Shown piece by piece: positions 49,001 to 61,800 of a stretch of 64,000 nt of DNA. A model generated the notes under the pieces. It made no database searches and was not told the origin of the DNA. It worked only from the letters and a program-made list of their open reading frames with translations. Numbering within the stretch: the first letter of the stretch is position 1; every line of letters begins with the position of its first letter. The position numbers and the translations under genes were made by a program. This DNA is from Hippasteria phrygiana (lineage: Eukaryota; Echinodermata; Asteroidea; Valvatida; Goniasteridae), in contig JAZGUH010000185.1 in assembly GCA_037893225.1 (NCBI GenBank), positions 1,922,001-1,986,000 of the forward strand. Direction: 5' to 3'.

Positions 49001-52000
49001 CGAATTCTGTTTTGGATGATCCCGAATTCTGTTTCGGATGATCCCGAATTCTGTTTTGGATGATCCCGAATTCTGTTTTGGATGATCCCGAATTCTGTTT
49101 TGGATGATCCCGAATTCTGTTTTGGATGATCCCGAATTCTGTTTTGGATGATCCCGAATTCTGTTTTGGATGATCCCGAATTCTGTTTTGGATGATCCCG
49201 AATTCTGTTTTGGATCATTCCAAATTCGGTTTTGGATTATCTCAAATTCGGTTTTGGATTATCTCAAATTCGGTTTTGGATTATCTCAAATTCGGTTTTG
49301 GATTATCCCAAATTTGGTTTTGGATTATCCCGAATTCGGTTTCAGATTATCCTGAATTCGGTTCATGATCTTAAAAACGTTTGCACACCAAATAAATTTT
49401 ATTTCCTTCCTCAGATGTTAATTCACTTGTACAGCGATACCAACTACCCTCTAAATGGCACGTTAGCAACGTACTCGATAGAGAACTGTTCCAGTGCCTG
49501 TTCGGGGCGCGGCGTTTGCCGAAATTATCAATGTGTGTGTGAGCACAGCTATAGAGGGGACGCCTGCCAATGGCAAGCCTGCCCCTATGAGTGTGGCAGC
49601 TCCAGAAACCAGGGCCAGTGCGACTTCACGTCCTCGGTAAGTGCCAGCCGTTTATCAACCCTCCCTCTCTAGGCGCCAAATTGGAGCCAACTACCCTATC
49701 TATCAAAACCTATTGAGTGACAGGTTGAGACACACAAGCTGTGGGGAGAGGAGAGGATTTTGTTTTTTCGATAGGTTGTGATAGTTATAATAGTAGGAGG
49801 GTTAACTTTACCTTCCCAAATCCTCCAATTTCCTCTGCCATATGGAGGAATTTAGACGATTGAGGGTCTTTGGAAGTTGAAGCATCGGAGGATTTTGCAG
49901 GATTGAGGGCATTAGAGGATTTTTGCCTCTGGAGGAAAATGGAGGATCCAGGTCATCGGGCCCATTCTGGGGCTGGATGATTTGGGATTGAGGTTACTGG
50001 TGTGTTTATGGCCGGTTGTCATCTATAATGCGCATTCCTCCGCATACTCAATCCATTGTTTGCCTATTGTTTGCATTACGCTTGGCTAAACAAGCCCGTA
50101 TTGGCATACCAGCACACCCCATTATCGACAGCCGGCTAAAAAGAGTTATCCAAAATCTATTGAGGATTTTGCATGATTCAGGCAGTGGTCCCCAGTGACA
50201 AACATTGGAGGATTTTGGCATCGGACGATATTGGAGGATTCAGGTAACATGTAGGATCAGGGTGTTATAGCTATCAATTCCCACATTGAACTGAATTGAT
50301 TAATAATTTTTTTTTTTTTTTTTGCAGGTTCAAAAATGTGTCTGCCGTTCAGGCTTTGTCGGCGAGGGATGCAGCTTGTCGACCAATAACAACACGGGTT
50401 GGGGAGATACGCTGCTGGTGTCTTCCGGGGTCGATTCCGTCTTTACGGCGCGGACGGGTCACCAGGCCGAGTACCACGAACCTACCAACAGCCTGTGGGT
50501 GTTCGGAGGTACGTATGCATGAAGGGATTTGCACTGCATTAGACCTACATTGAGAGAGAGAGAGTGGTGACATGATGGGTCTAGAAAATTGGACTAAACA
50601 TGGCTGATAATGCATCAATGCACATGGAGAATTGGCCTACTACAGTAGACATGATGGGTCTCTTCATTGCACTTGGAGCCCCCCTTTCGTGTGAATGAAA
50701 GCTTTGTTTGAAAAAGCTCAATCTATTCATTACACATGCATTCAAGAACAATATAGTTGAAACATGACTGGATTGAGTACGTGCAGGAATGGCGCCTATA
50801 GACGTCAACCGGCCAGATGATGTTTTTCAAACCACAGCTATGGCCATTGTTTTTGTGGAAGTGCCGTGGCCTAGTGGTTTGGAGCTTTGGAGCTTTGAAT
50901 TTGTAGTCTGCGGGTAATTCTGCAAGTTGTGGGTTCGAGCCCAGTCCTGGGCTATAGCACTTCTACGCCTAATATGGGTAGAGGCATAATTAATGCCTTG
51001 TAGTGGACTAGTGACCCATCCCGACCCTTTTCATACTGTGAAGAGATCAGATTATCTTGTCTTGTTTCAGTGTGAGGGGCTGGTTCTTCCACACTTTCCT
51101 CTGTAGCCCACACCTCGAGTGGCCTTTGGCCTTGTGATGGGCGATTTGCATTTAAAGAAAATTGTTTAAATCCAAGAGGTTGAAGAAAAGCATTCCTTTT
51201 GGTTTTTCAGCGTAAGGCAATACAAAGAAACCCTTGTTTAACTGACAAAATTGAAATATGATTCGCATATATCTGAACTTTGTTTTCGATGCATAGGTTA
51301 TGACCTCAATGGTGTTCTGGATGACTTGGTTCGGTACAACTTTACATCCAATCAGTGGGAGCGGGTGATAGCTGCTTCGGGGCCAAGCCCGGTAAGTTTT
51401 TAGGAAAGGATTAAATTGTACCCTTCTGATCATACTTGATGGGGTTTGGGACAATGAAAGCTTGCAAAATGGAATAAGTTATTCATCGTGGTAAACAACA
51501 ATGATAGCAATACTGTCTCACGATGTAGTCAATGATGTGGACTGCGGCATTTCGACTGCACACTACTAGTCTTCATCAGGCGATGGTGTAGATACCCGTC
51601 GGTGTTGCCCTTATATCTATTTCCCATCATCCTGTGCACGCTGGTGTTGCACAGTCATTGGTCGGTGCAACGACACTTACATGTAGGGCATGACGTCTGA
51701 CTGCACGGATCCATGACTCCGGTATCTCGATGCCGTTGTCCCTATTGATGTTGCTGGGGTAGAGTCAGATCTGGCTGACTTCCTTAAAACCCAGCTAGCA
51801 TACCAGTGTGGATCCTGGTTGACGCATTCGATATAAGGACAAGACCGACGGGTTTTTACACCATCGCCTGAATAAGTCTAGCAGTGTGCCGTCGAAACGT
51901 AACGGTCCACGTCGTTGACTACATCATGTAGATAAATATTGCTATCATATAAGTTTTGAGGCTTTGCATGGTGGAATATCTATATTGTTTCGGTTTGCGG

Positions 52001-52861
52001 TAACACCATGTGTTTATCTCAACTAACGAGAGGTATGGGTTCTGAAAAGAACCTTATCCCTAACCCACCTCAATCCTCCAAAATCCTCCTTGCAGTTTTG
52101 GAGGATTTTAGAGGATTGAGGATGAATGGTATTTAAAAAAAAAGAGGATTTTGGAGGATTGAGGATGAATGGTGTTTCAAGCAAGGAGGATTTTGGAGGA
52201 TTGAGGATGAATGGTATTTTTTTTTTAAAGAGGATTTTGGAGGATTGAGGATGAATGGTGTTTCAAGCAGAGGATTTTGGAGGATTGAGGATGAACGGTG
52301 TTTAAAGCACATGAGGATTTTGGAGGATTGAGGATGAATGCATTTTTTGGGGGCAGGGTAATCGGAGGATTTTGGAGGATTGAGGATGGTTCCTAGCAAA
52401 AAGGGTCTAGGGGGTTAGGGTTATCGCACAACTCGTATCTCAACCTTCGTTAAGAGAAGGGTTCAAGGGGAGAACCAATGTTCTTGCAACTCGTTTTCTC
52501 TACTGTCGATAAGTGAGAAATATGATTCAGGGGAGAACCATGGGGACTTCACGAGAATTCTCCTGACGAAGATTAGAGCAGGCTAATCGAAACGTTGAGA
52601 ACAACCCGAGAAGTCCCCATGGTTCTCCCTGAACCATATTAACCCGTGAAGTCCCCATGGTTCTCCCCTGAATCATATTTCTCACTTATCGACAGTAGAG
52701 AAAACGAGTTGCAAGAAAATTGGTTCTCCCCTTGAACCCCTCTCACTTAACGAAGGTTGAGATACGAGTTGTGCGATAAGGTTCTTTTCAGAACCCATAC
52801 CTCTCATTAGTTGAGATAAACACATGGTAATATTGCTATCATTATGCACCTATCAATTGCT

Positions 52862-52894
<33 letters not shown>

Positions 52895-55800
52895 GCTGCC
52901 CCACCTAAGATGTGGGGATTGTCACTTTTGAAGTGACAAAATCCCCACCCATGGGTCAAAATTTTAGTGACAATCCCCGACATACATGGGTGGGGCACCC
53001 CCACCTCATGGTTTTGAACTTCTGATGATGTGGAAACAATGGCAAAATGAGTGACCAAAATCCCCACCCTGGGGCTTGAAAAACATGACCAAACCCCCAC
53101 ATAAGACCTGGGGCAGCCCCGGGGGGGGGGGGGGGGGGGGGAAGCAATTGATAGGTGCATTATATATGTATTTATGTAATCCACAGATCTACCCAGTAAG
53201 TGACTAATCGATTCTTGGACAATCGGTTCTTGCTGGCAAAAACAAATAACAGCTTGCTTGAAATGGTTCCAGAACAGTCTTTATAAGCCAAAGTGGAAGA
53301 AATATGTACAGCACATGTGCAGAAAGCTGGGGAAACTGGTAACGAAATTAGGAATTTGGAGAAAAAACAATCTAATTTCTCAGAGATTAAACAAAAACTT
53401 GACATATTGGTGATGTTGGAGCCAGAACTCAGTAAAAATATTTTTTCCCCTGGAGTTTAAGACCATGAAGACATATCACTTGGTATACAATGAAACTTTT
53501 TTTGTTTTTTTTTGGTTGGTAATTCTGGTTTGGCTCATTGAGTTTATTTTCCCCTTCCCCTTCTCTTCGCCCCACCTACTCCCACAGAGCGGCCGTTATG
53601 GCCACTCCATGGTCCTCTACAACAACGAGCTGATTGTCTTCGGTGGCGTCTTGGCCAATGGCTCCCTGACCAATGAGCTGTGGTCGTTTGACGTCATGAC
53701 GCAGCTGTGGTATCTGCTGCCCTCTGGCAGTGACGCCGAGTCCATACCGCCGGGGCTGGCCGACCACTCCGGAACCATTGTGGACTTCTCCCAGCTGTTT
53801 GTTTTTGGTGGTAAGTTGAGAGAGAGAGAGAAGTCAAGATTCCGAAACATATTTTTTTATAACGTCAAACAAACCACAAGGGAGACTGACCCCGTAAGGG
53901 AGCACTGCCTAACCCCTGGTCGGGCCAGGCCGTTGAAAAGCCTGGCCAAGCCCCGGGAATGCCTGGGCCTTCGGGCTTCTATAATCCCCTGGTTGTACAA
54001 AATAAACTGCCCACTAATGCTGGAGTCCAGCCAGCTCCCATTGTTCACCCAGACTTGATCTGCAGCCCCTGAATGGAATGACAACAAAAGCAATCACTTG
54101 TAGATGTTCTATTGTTAGGTGATTTGTGGCTCACAATAGCAAGACTTAAAGCCAGAAGGCCCGGGTTTGGCCAGGCTTTTCAACGGCCTGGCCCGACCAT
54201 GGGTTAGGCAGTGCTTCCTAAATTTGAATGAATTTCAAAGTGAACGAAGAAAATTTGTCAGAGTGGGATTTGAACCTGCGACCTCCAGAATACCGTACCG
54301 GTGTCATATGAAAATCAGACTCCTATGAAAATTTGACTCCTTTTCCCTATTATTGGTTAAACCCTCTCACGTGACCGGCCACTCTCCTAATTATTTTCAC
54401 ATAGACATGTGCAATACTACCAATGAGCCCGTATTTCATTGTGACAGAAATTCACGCTACACCTGCGCTCTACCAACTGAGCTAACTTGCTCTATGTTGG
54501 CGGTCTCCCAAACTGTCAGTGTCTTTGTTCAGGGGGGAGGGGGAGGGGCACTAGTCATAAACCCACAATGCCGTATTGCCAGGGATCACGCCTCAACTTT
54601 ATGACGCAACCTGGGAAGTGACATTGTGGGGATCAGTCAATGAGGTTGCCAATTTTTTTATTTTTTTTTTCGATTTTTCTGTTTTTAAAGAAAGGGGATA
54701 AAATTATCATTCGATTTTTACCATATCAGTTATAAGCCAGTTCGGTATTCCAACTGAGCATGTGCACAACAAGATTCGACGATTTTTCTCTCTTGGATAA
54801 ATGCACACAAGGCTATGGGGGACGTGGTAACCGAATCTGCATTCTGTGAAATTTTTCATGCAATCGAAAAGACGATGGAAACTTTTGTTCCAAAAAGTTT
54901 GGACACACACAATACACCTGAAAACACTTCGCTGTCCAAACGTTTATTGAAAAATGTTACTTCAGAACACGACGATCTCTTTAAATTTGCTGGCACCCGC
55001 TATGCTTTTGCACGCATACGATGAACTGTTTCTTCCTAAAAAAGAAAATTGTAAAATCTTGATGTGCACATGCGTAGTTGGAACACCGAATTGGCTAATT
55101 GACAATATCCAGATAACCAAAGCTGAACGTGACCCTTGAATGTTCACGTTCCAGGCAGCTGTTCCCTGCTTTAAGAAAAAAAAGATTCCAGCATTTTCAG
55201 CCTAATTTTAAGAATGTTTTGGACCGAGTAGACATTTTTGTTTTTCCAGGGAGGAGCCAGAGCACCAATTTTGTGGGCGGTATTTTCAAGTACGACCTGA
55301 ATCTCAGGTCGCGCTGGGACGTCGTCCGACCTCTCGGAGGTCGGGAGGCTGATGTCAGGGTCAGAGGTCACAGCACCGTGTACCACCCGGATTCCCAGTC
55401 GCTTGTCGTGTTTGGTGGGTTTCGGCCGTCGTCCACGAGGTGGGTTGTGGAGAGCTGAAGTGTCTAACCTCGAGCCAACAACTGTCTTTTTGAAAGTACT
55501 TTTTGTTAGTTTACTGTAGTCCTGATTTATATCCTCTTTCTGTGCATATTAACCCCTTGCGTACGGATGCCGCAAATGTGCGCAAAAAAGACAGTGCCAC
55601 CAGGCCGGATGACGCAATTGTCTGCCGTTTGTGCAGTTTCAATCCATTGTTGGATCAAACAGTGCCACCAGGCCGGATGACACCATTGGCCGCTGTTTGT
55701 GCAGTTTCAATCCATTGTTGGATTAAACAGTGCCACCAGGCCGGATGACGCCATTGGCCGCTGTTTGTGCAGTTTCAATCCATTGTTGGATTATTCTGTA

Positions 55801-58800
55801 TATGTTACGCTTGACTGCACAAACACATTGTAGCGGTTCGCTTGGCTGCCATAACCGCCGCGGCACCCCGACGTCTCCCGTAAAATACCGTACTCAAGGG
55901 GTTAAAAAGAAATTGGCATGTACTGCATTTTTTTTTTATCAAGCCACTCCAGGTAAACAGCTACAACAGAGGTGGTGGATTTGGCCACATTTTAGGTTTC
56001 CAGCCTTACCACCCTTACGGTTTTCCTGGGTCCAGATCTAAATAGAAGATAAATCTTCAATAGATACCAAAGAAATAATCCCAATTTTCAGACCGATAGA
56101 CCCAGGCAGGGGTAACTTCCACCGTTGGTGAGCCCAACTCACCTCCCCCAAATATAAAGAGTATTAAGTTCCAAGCATTTCAAAAATAACGTTGGTGGTG
56201 CATTTTAAAATGTTGGCGGCTTATTACCCTTTCCAAACTTCTCTGCTCACCATTTATTTGGTTTCTTACTTTTTCCTACTTTTTTGTCCCACAAATGAAA
56301 TCTCATGAATATTTTTTATAAAGTGTTTATACACGCTGTCGTATGAAAATCACACAATGAAGGGCTTGGGTGCAGGAGTACTGCACCTTGTGTTGTGAGT
56401 ACAAGAACATGCCAAATGATGCTGTGGGCGCGGGTGAGCATCAGCGAAAACTACTCCCGAAAGCCCGCAAAAGTCCTACTTTTATCCTGATTTTGTCCTC
56501 CAAAGTGCTACTTGGTAAAATTTTGATCCAACTATTCTCCTGCTTGAAGACCTGTCCGTTGTTTATCCTATTTTAAGGATGTGCATTTATGGGTTGTACG
56601 GAAATCAGGTCCCTGATTGAAAAAACAGCAACGGGTACACACATACCCGTTTAAGAAAGCCAATCCCATAAATAATGTTCATAAATACTACCACATCGGT
56701 GCATCAATGCAGCAAAATGCAAGTGTGTACGGTGATCTCTATAGCTTTACTGTGTAAATAAGGCCCGAAGTCCAAATAGGGCCGGTATGTATACCGTCTC
56801 CCAGTACGCAGACCGGTTCATTTTAATCCTCCCAAACCGGGTTGCATACCGTCCGAGCCTCTACTGGAAGGCTGGCACTGTTTGGGAGTCCATTGTGTCC
56901 AATTCCTGGCCTTTTAACTGCAGATAATGGGGTGACTTTAATCCGATAATAATCTTCCATGGGTTAACAAAGGCCCTTAAACGTTTGCTCAGTTTCAAAG
57001 AGTTTGCCGCTGGACCGATCTGACCACACAGTATTCACACTTCGGTAATCACTACACATACGCGTATACTCAGTCAGTCATCAGTCAATAAACTCCCAAT
57101 TGTCAACACTCTGTATGGCCATCAGGTAGCAGGCCAGCCAAGCTCAACCGCAAGTCTACTCATTAATAAGATGGCGTTGAAATGCCAACGAGCAAGTGGA
57201 CTTGTACCGTCCGGGGAGGGGTATAATACCGTCCGCGGTTTAAACCGGTCTGAGACCGGCCCTAAATGGACTTCGGGCCTAACATCTGTTGCATTGTATC
57301 ATATTTTGTTTGTCCATGTACCCTGGTTTCTTTTTTGAAAATTCCCCACAAATGACATTAAATACTTTGTTTTTCATTGTCTGAGAAATTAGTGAGTAAT
57401 ATGTTAATTCGGTTATGGGTACTCGATTCCATAATCTGGAACCGTTTTTTTTTACGTAATAGCAGTCGGTGTACTCGGGTACCCAGATCGGATACACACC
57501 CCCATTTCCTATCATGCCAATGATTTCCAAACAGTGTTTTAACTTGTACAAGTTTATTTTGTTTACACACTCCAAAGCACAAGGTTGAATTTAATACATC
57601 TTCTTAAAATGGTTCCGGCCTCGGAGCACGACTTATATGCTTACGCGATTGGCCCGCTTCCCTCCTTTCAGATTCAGTGAGCGGTCGAACCAGATTTACG
57701 CGTTCCAGGTCGCGAAGCGCTACTGGATGAAGTGGGAGGTGGACATGGGCGGCGCCCCCATGGGTCGCGCCTTTCACAGCGCCAACGTTCTGGGCAACTA
57801 CATGGTCATATACGGTGAGTCGCTTTTCCTCACTCAAACAGTGCTCGACTTGAAAGTTTTCCCCAAATGATTTTGTTTTCATCTTCTGGGATTATATGTG
57901 AGTTACAGGCTTTTGAGTATTCCTTCAAAAGTACGCTTTGTCGTCATTTTTTTATACCTTAGGGAGACAAGTGGAATCAGTGTCTCCCTAATACCACAGC
58001 TCCTATTTAGGCGAAATTTTACCGTTGCAAATAGGTTATATCGATAGATATTGGTTCAAAACATGAATATACCAAAATATTGTGGGGGTAGGATAAGGGA
58101 AAGTGGGGTTAGGCTTCATGAAAGTTGAAAAATGTTTGTGCACGCGTCTATAGCAATTATTATTTCTACTTTTCCTATTTTTTTTTCTTTAATTTTTTTT
58201 TTTTTTTAAACTACTTTTCCCTACTTCTTTGTCCCACAACTCCCCCCAAAAAACAAATCTCATTAATATTATTCATAACGGTGTTACACACTGTCATGTG
58301 AAAATTACACAATGAAGGGCTTGGGTGCAGGAGTACTGCAACTTTACTTCCAAGAGCTTAGTTGAGGATGGAGCACAAGTGTTGTGAGTACAGAACATGC
58401 CAAATGTGCCATTCTTACAAGGGACCAGTCGATTTTCGTTTTATTGCTTATAATGTTAGTTTTCGGTTTGAAAAATTTTAGAACAATAAAGAGATTTTTT
58501 GTATAAAATTTAACTCACTGATAATCACCGGAATCTGTGTTTTGTTATTTTTCAATTCGTGTGTACATCGCCATTTTGAATGCAATCCTAACAAACTTGG
58601 TATCAATTTAAAGCTTGTGATCTAAACTCTTTATTGATTGGCCGATCTGACCGATATTGCCACAAATAAACCAATGAGAGACACTTTTAGGAGATACCAA
58701 GGCCACCCCCTAATCGTGAGCCGCTCAGCGGTGCGGAAATGAAGGACAAACTTTTATCGCTTGATTTCTACAATCGTGCCGGATCGTCTAATCAAACTAA

Positions 58801-61800
58801 AATGATCATAACTTGTTTAATACTGCTCCGATTTAAATAATTGTTTTATCATTTTAAAGTGTTCTTTCCAAAGGTATATAAATCCGGAAATAAATTTTTG
58901 CGATGAGACTGTTCTCTATTTTCAGTTGCTTACAAACGGTCAAAAATGTATATTTCTTATGAGTTCAACAGTCGAATCTATTATTAATTGTGTAGCCAAA
59001 TTTGTCTTTTTGTTTATGAACTTAATAAGAGAAAATCATAATGTCTGACTGCTCTGCTGACCTTCTTTTCTCCTACCAATGTATATTTAAATATCTAGAT
59101 GTAAAATGTTAAAGTAACCCTCCCCGGGGTTAAGGGGTGTGTTCCAAGTTGGAATAAAAATTAATGAAATGAACTGAAAATGAAAATTGAAGAACAGTCA
59201 ATGTGCCCATTGGAAGGTCCAAACAATCGAAACATAAACGTTCCTTTGGACCATTCCATCTGACCCGTGTCAGCGGTTTTTGCTCAAAGAATGGGACGAT
59301 CCAACGGAGTGATAAAACAGTTAAAATGCTAATGCACAGAGGGATGTATAATTCATTTTATGAAAGCAGGTGGCATGTCGAGACACTTTACAGCAAAAAT
59401 ATTAAATCCCCAATCTCATTGTTGGCTTTGTAGGAGGTAATGTTCACAAGCACTACTCGAAGCCGAAAGAACACTACCCACCCACCCATGAGAGGTGCTA
59501 CGACGATAAGATCGAGCTGTTTCATCTGGGCTGCCACGAGTGGGTCGATTTTGACACCCTAGCCCTGGGTTTTCAGTGTAAGTGCTTCTACAAGGCCAGT
59601 GATTTTTCTACCATTAGATAAAAATTAGCTTGACCGTTATCAATTGCGGTTTGAAAAAACACCTTGCTGGTTGACATCTATAGGCGCATTCCTGCGCATA
59701 CTCAATCTATTCATGTTGAACTATATTGATCTTGAATGGGAGTGTAATGAATAGATGGAGCTTTTTCAAACAAAGCTTTCATTCATACGAAAGGGGTACT
59801 CCAAGTGCGACGAATAGGACCACTCTATTCAGTGTGGTGCCTATTGTTTGTGTTTACCCTTGGCTGCGGAACCCATTCTTGCATACCACTACCCTATCAA
59901 TAACAGCCCGAGGCAAGGAGTTAAACTAACTCGGCATCCAAACTCGGCAGAATTGTTATTATTATTTTTTCCCATTTCTATCTTGTACCCCAGCACCCTC
60001 GGGAACAGAGCACGTCTACGCTGTCACAAGAGGGCGCTTTGGTCATGCCGCAGCAGTCCGCGACGGCAGCACGCTCCTCATTATCGGCGGGTACAATGGA
60101 CGGGTGTTGAACGACCTGCTAGCCATCCGGATGCCGGGGACGGTGGCCGTAAATTCCAAGTTGGGCGGGTCAAATCTCGACCACTGCCTTGTGCATTCTA
60201 GGTAAGGGTAGAGTGGTTAATATGTGGTAGGGCCAGGCCGTTAAAAAGCCTGGCCAAGCCCCTGGAAAGCCCGGGCCTACGGGCTTCTGTAATCCCCTGA
60301 TTGTACGCAATAAACTGCCATTTAATTCTGGAGTCCAGCCTGCTCCCATTGTTCACCCAGACGTGACTGACAGCTAAGGCATCTTTTGATCCTGCCGTGA
60401 ATGGGTACAGATTGGTGTGTGAGGGGCTACAACCAGACCTGGCCTGGCAGAGGCTGGGCTTTATTGATTAGTCGATGCTCTATTGTTAGGTGATTTGTGG
60501 CTCACAATAGCAAGAGTGAAGGCCCGGGCATAACTGGGCTTTTCAAAGGCCTGGCCCGACCACAGATGGAGTTCCAAATTCCAAGTTGGGTTGTCTGTTT
60601 CTTGACCACAGTCGGTATGCATCAATCCTTGCTTGGACAGTAAGGCCGTGTCCGAAATGGGCATCTAGAGCTACAGCTACGGCTACGTCACTCGTACTCG
60701 TAATGGACGAACACCAAGACAATAGCCCTAGACAAGCGATTCGGACGCAGCCTTACACTCTTGACTCGCACTGATTGTGTTCATTCCAAGTTGGGCAGGT
60801 CAAATCTCGACCACTATCTCAATGGCAAGTACATTGTACATGTAGCTCTCAATTCCAATTCGGGCTGTCTTATTCTTGACCATGATTGGTATGTATCAAG
60901 TCTTGCTTGGGTAGTTAAACGAGCGACCCTTGTGCAATGCATTAATTATAAGTTGGCTGCTCAACTTTTATCCATGGACAACGCAAGTGTTTCTGTGTTT
61001 TCAAAGTTAGATGTTGCCTATAGACTTATTTTATTATTATTATTATTATTATTTTTGTGGAAGTCGCCCAATACAAGGCCTAAAGCCACTCTAAGTAAAG
61101 GGCTACAACAGAGGTGTTAGGGTTGGACACATTTTAGATTGCCAGCCCCACCACCCTTACGGTTTTCCTGAGTCCAGATCTAAACAGGACATTCCAGCGT
61201 TGGTGAGACTATCACCTCCTTCTTTGATGTATTGACTAATCAAGGCGGGAGCGCACATATACGCATCTGTTGGTTGGACTTGTGGGACATGCATGTCGGA
61301 CCATAATCGCAGCTGTGATTGGTGTCGGTAAATGGGCGGGGCTTATTGGATCTGTCTATAGAGTACCGAAGTCCGATGTCAGTTGGCACGACAACTGGCT
61401 CCAAACAAATGGAGATTTCGACTGTTTGTTAACAGCCAGTCATGCTAACTCATTGACACAAAAAAACAAAAGTATTCTGATTCCAAACATTGCAATGACG
61501 TCATCACTTCGGTACTCTCTTCCAAACTGTGGATGTTACCCCCCGCCTGGGTCTATAGGTCTGAAAATTGGGATCATTTCTATGGTATCTATTGAAGATT
61601 TATCCTCTATTTAGATCTGGACTTCGGGAAACTAAGGGTGGTAGGGCTGGCAAACCTAAAATGTCGCCAACCCCACCACCTCTGCTGTAGCCCTTTACCT
61701 AGAGTGGCTTACAGCCTTGTATTGGGCGACTTCCATTTAAAAAAAAAATTATACTTTTTAGTTTTGTTTTGGCATATTTTTGATGACTTTTATTTTGTTG

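Larger units (their letters stand above)
49415..50508 (+). other. MEGF8: MEGF8 EGF modules and start of the kelch propeller
   Basis: Exon 3 encodes the end of CUB, then CSSACSGRGVC, CVCEHSYRGDAC and CPYECGS. Exon 4 completes the second EGF (QKCVCRSGFVGEGCS) and starts the propeller (ARTGHQAEYHEPTNSLWVFGG). The cysteine spacing fits EGF/laminin-type modules. Confidence 0.9.
53862..54640 (-). mobile_element. tRNA-derived SINE split by two insertions
   Basis: SINE pieces 53862-53890, 54220-54299 and 54464-54640 follow the order seen intact at 46857-47145. The tRNA-like head is interrupted between TACCGTACC and GCGCTCTACCAACTGAGC. It lies in MEGF8 intron 6. Confidence 0.8.
51297..60201 (+). other. 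MEGF8: MEGF8 kelch repeat exons
   Basis: Seven exons (51297-51391, 53588-53810, 55250-55439, 57672-57814, 59434-59577, 59994-60201, after the first blade in 50328-50508). Blade signatures with double glycine: NELIVFGG, QLFVFGG, SLVVFGG, MVIYGG, LLIIGGY, each followed by a tryptophan-bearing strand (NQWERV, RWDVVR, YWMKWEV, HEWVDF). Phases keep the frame throughout. Confidence 0.9.

Noticed and set aside
48775..49218. 147-codon minus-strand frame of a regular repeat protein
   Set aside because: It is a translation of the 22-bp minisatellite; three units make 22 codons without a stop, and both strands are open for the same reason.
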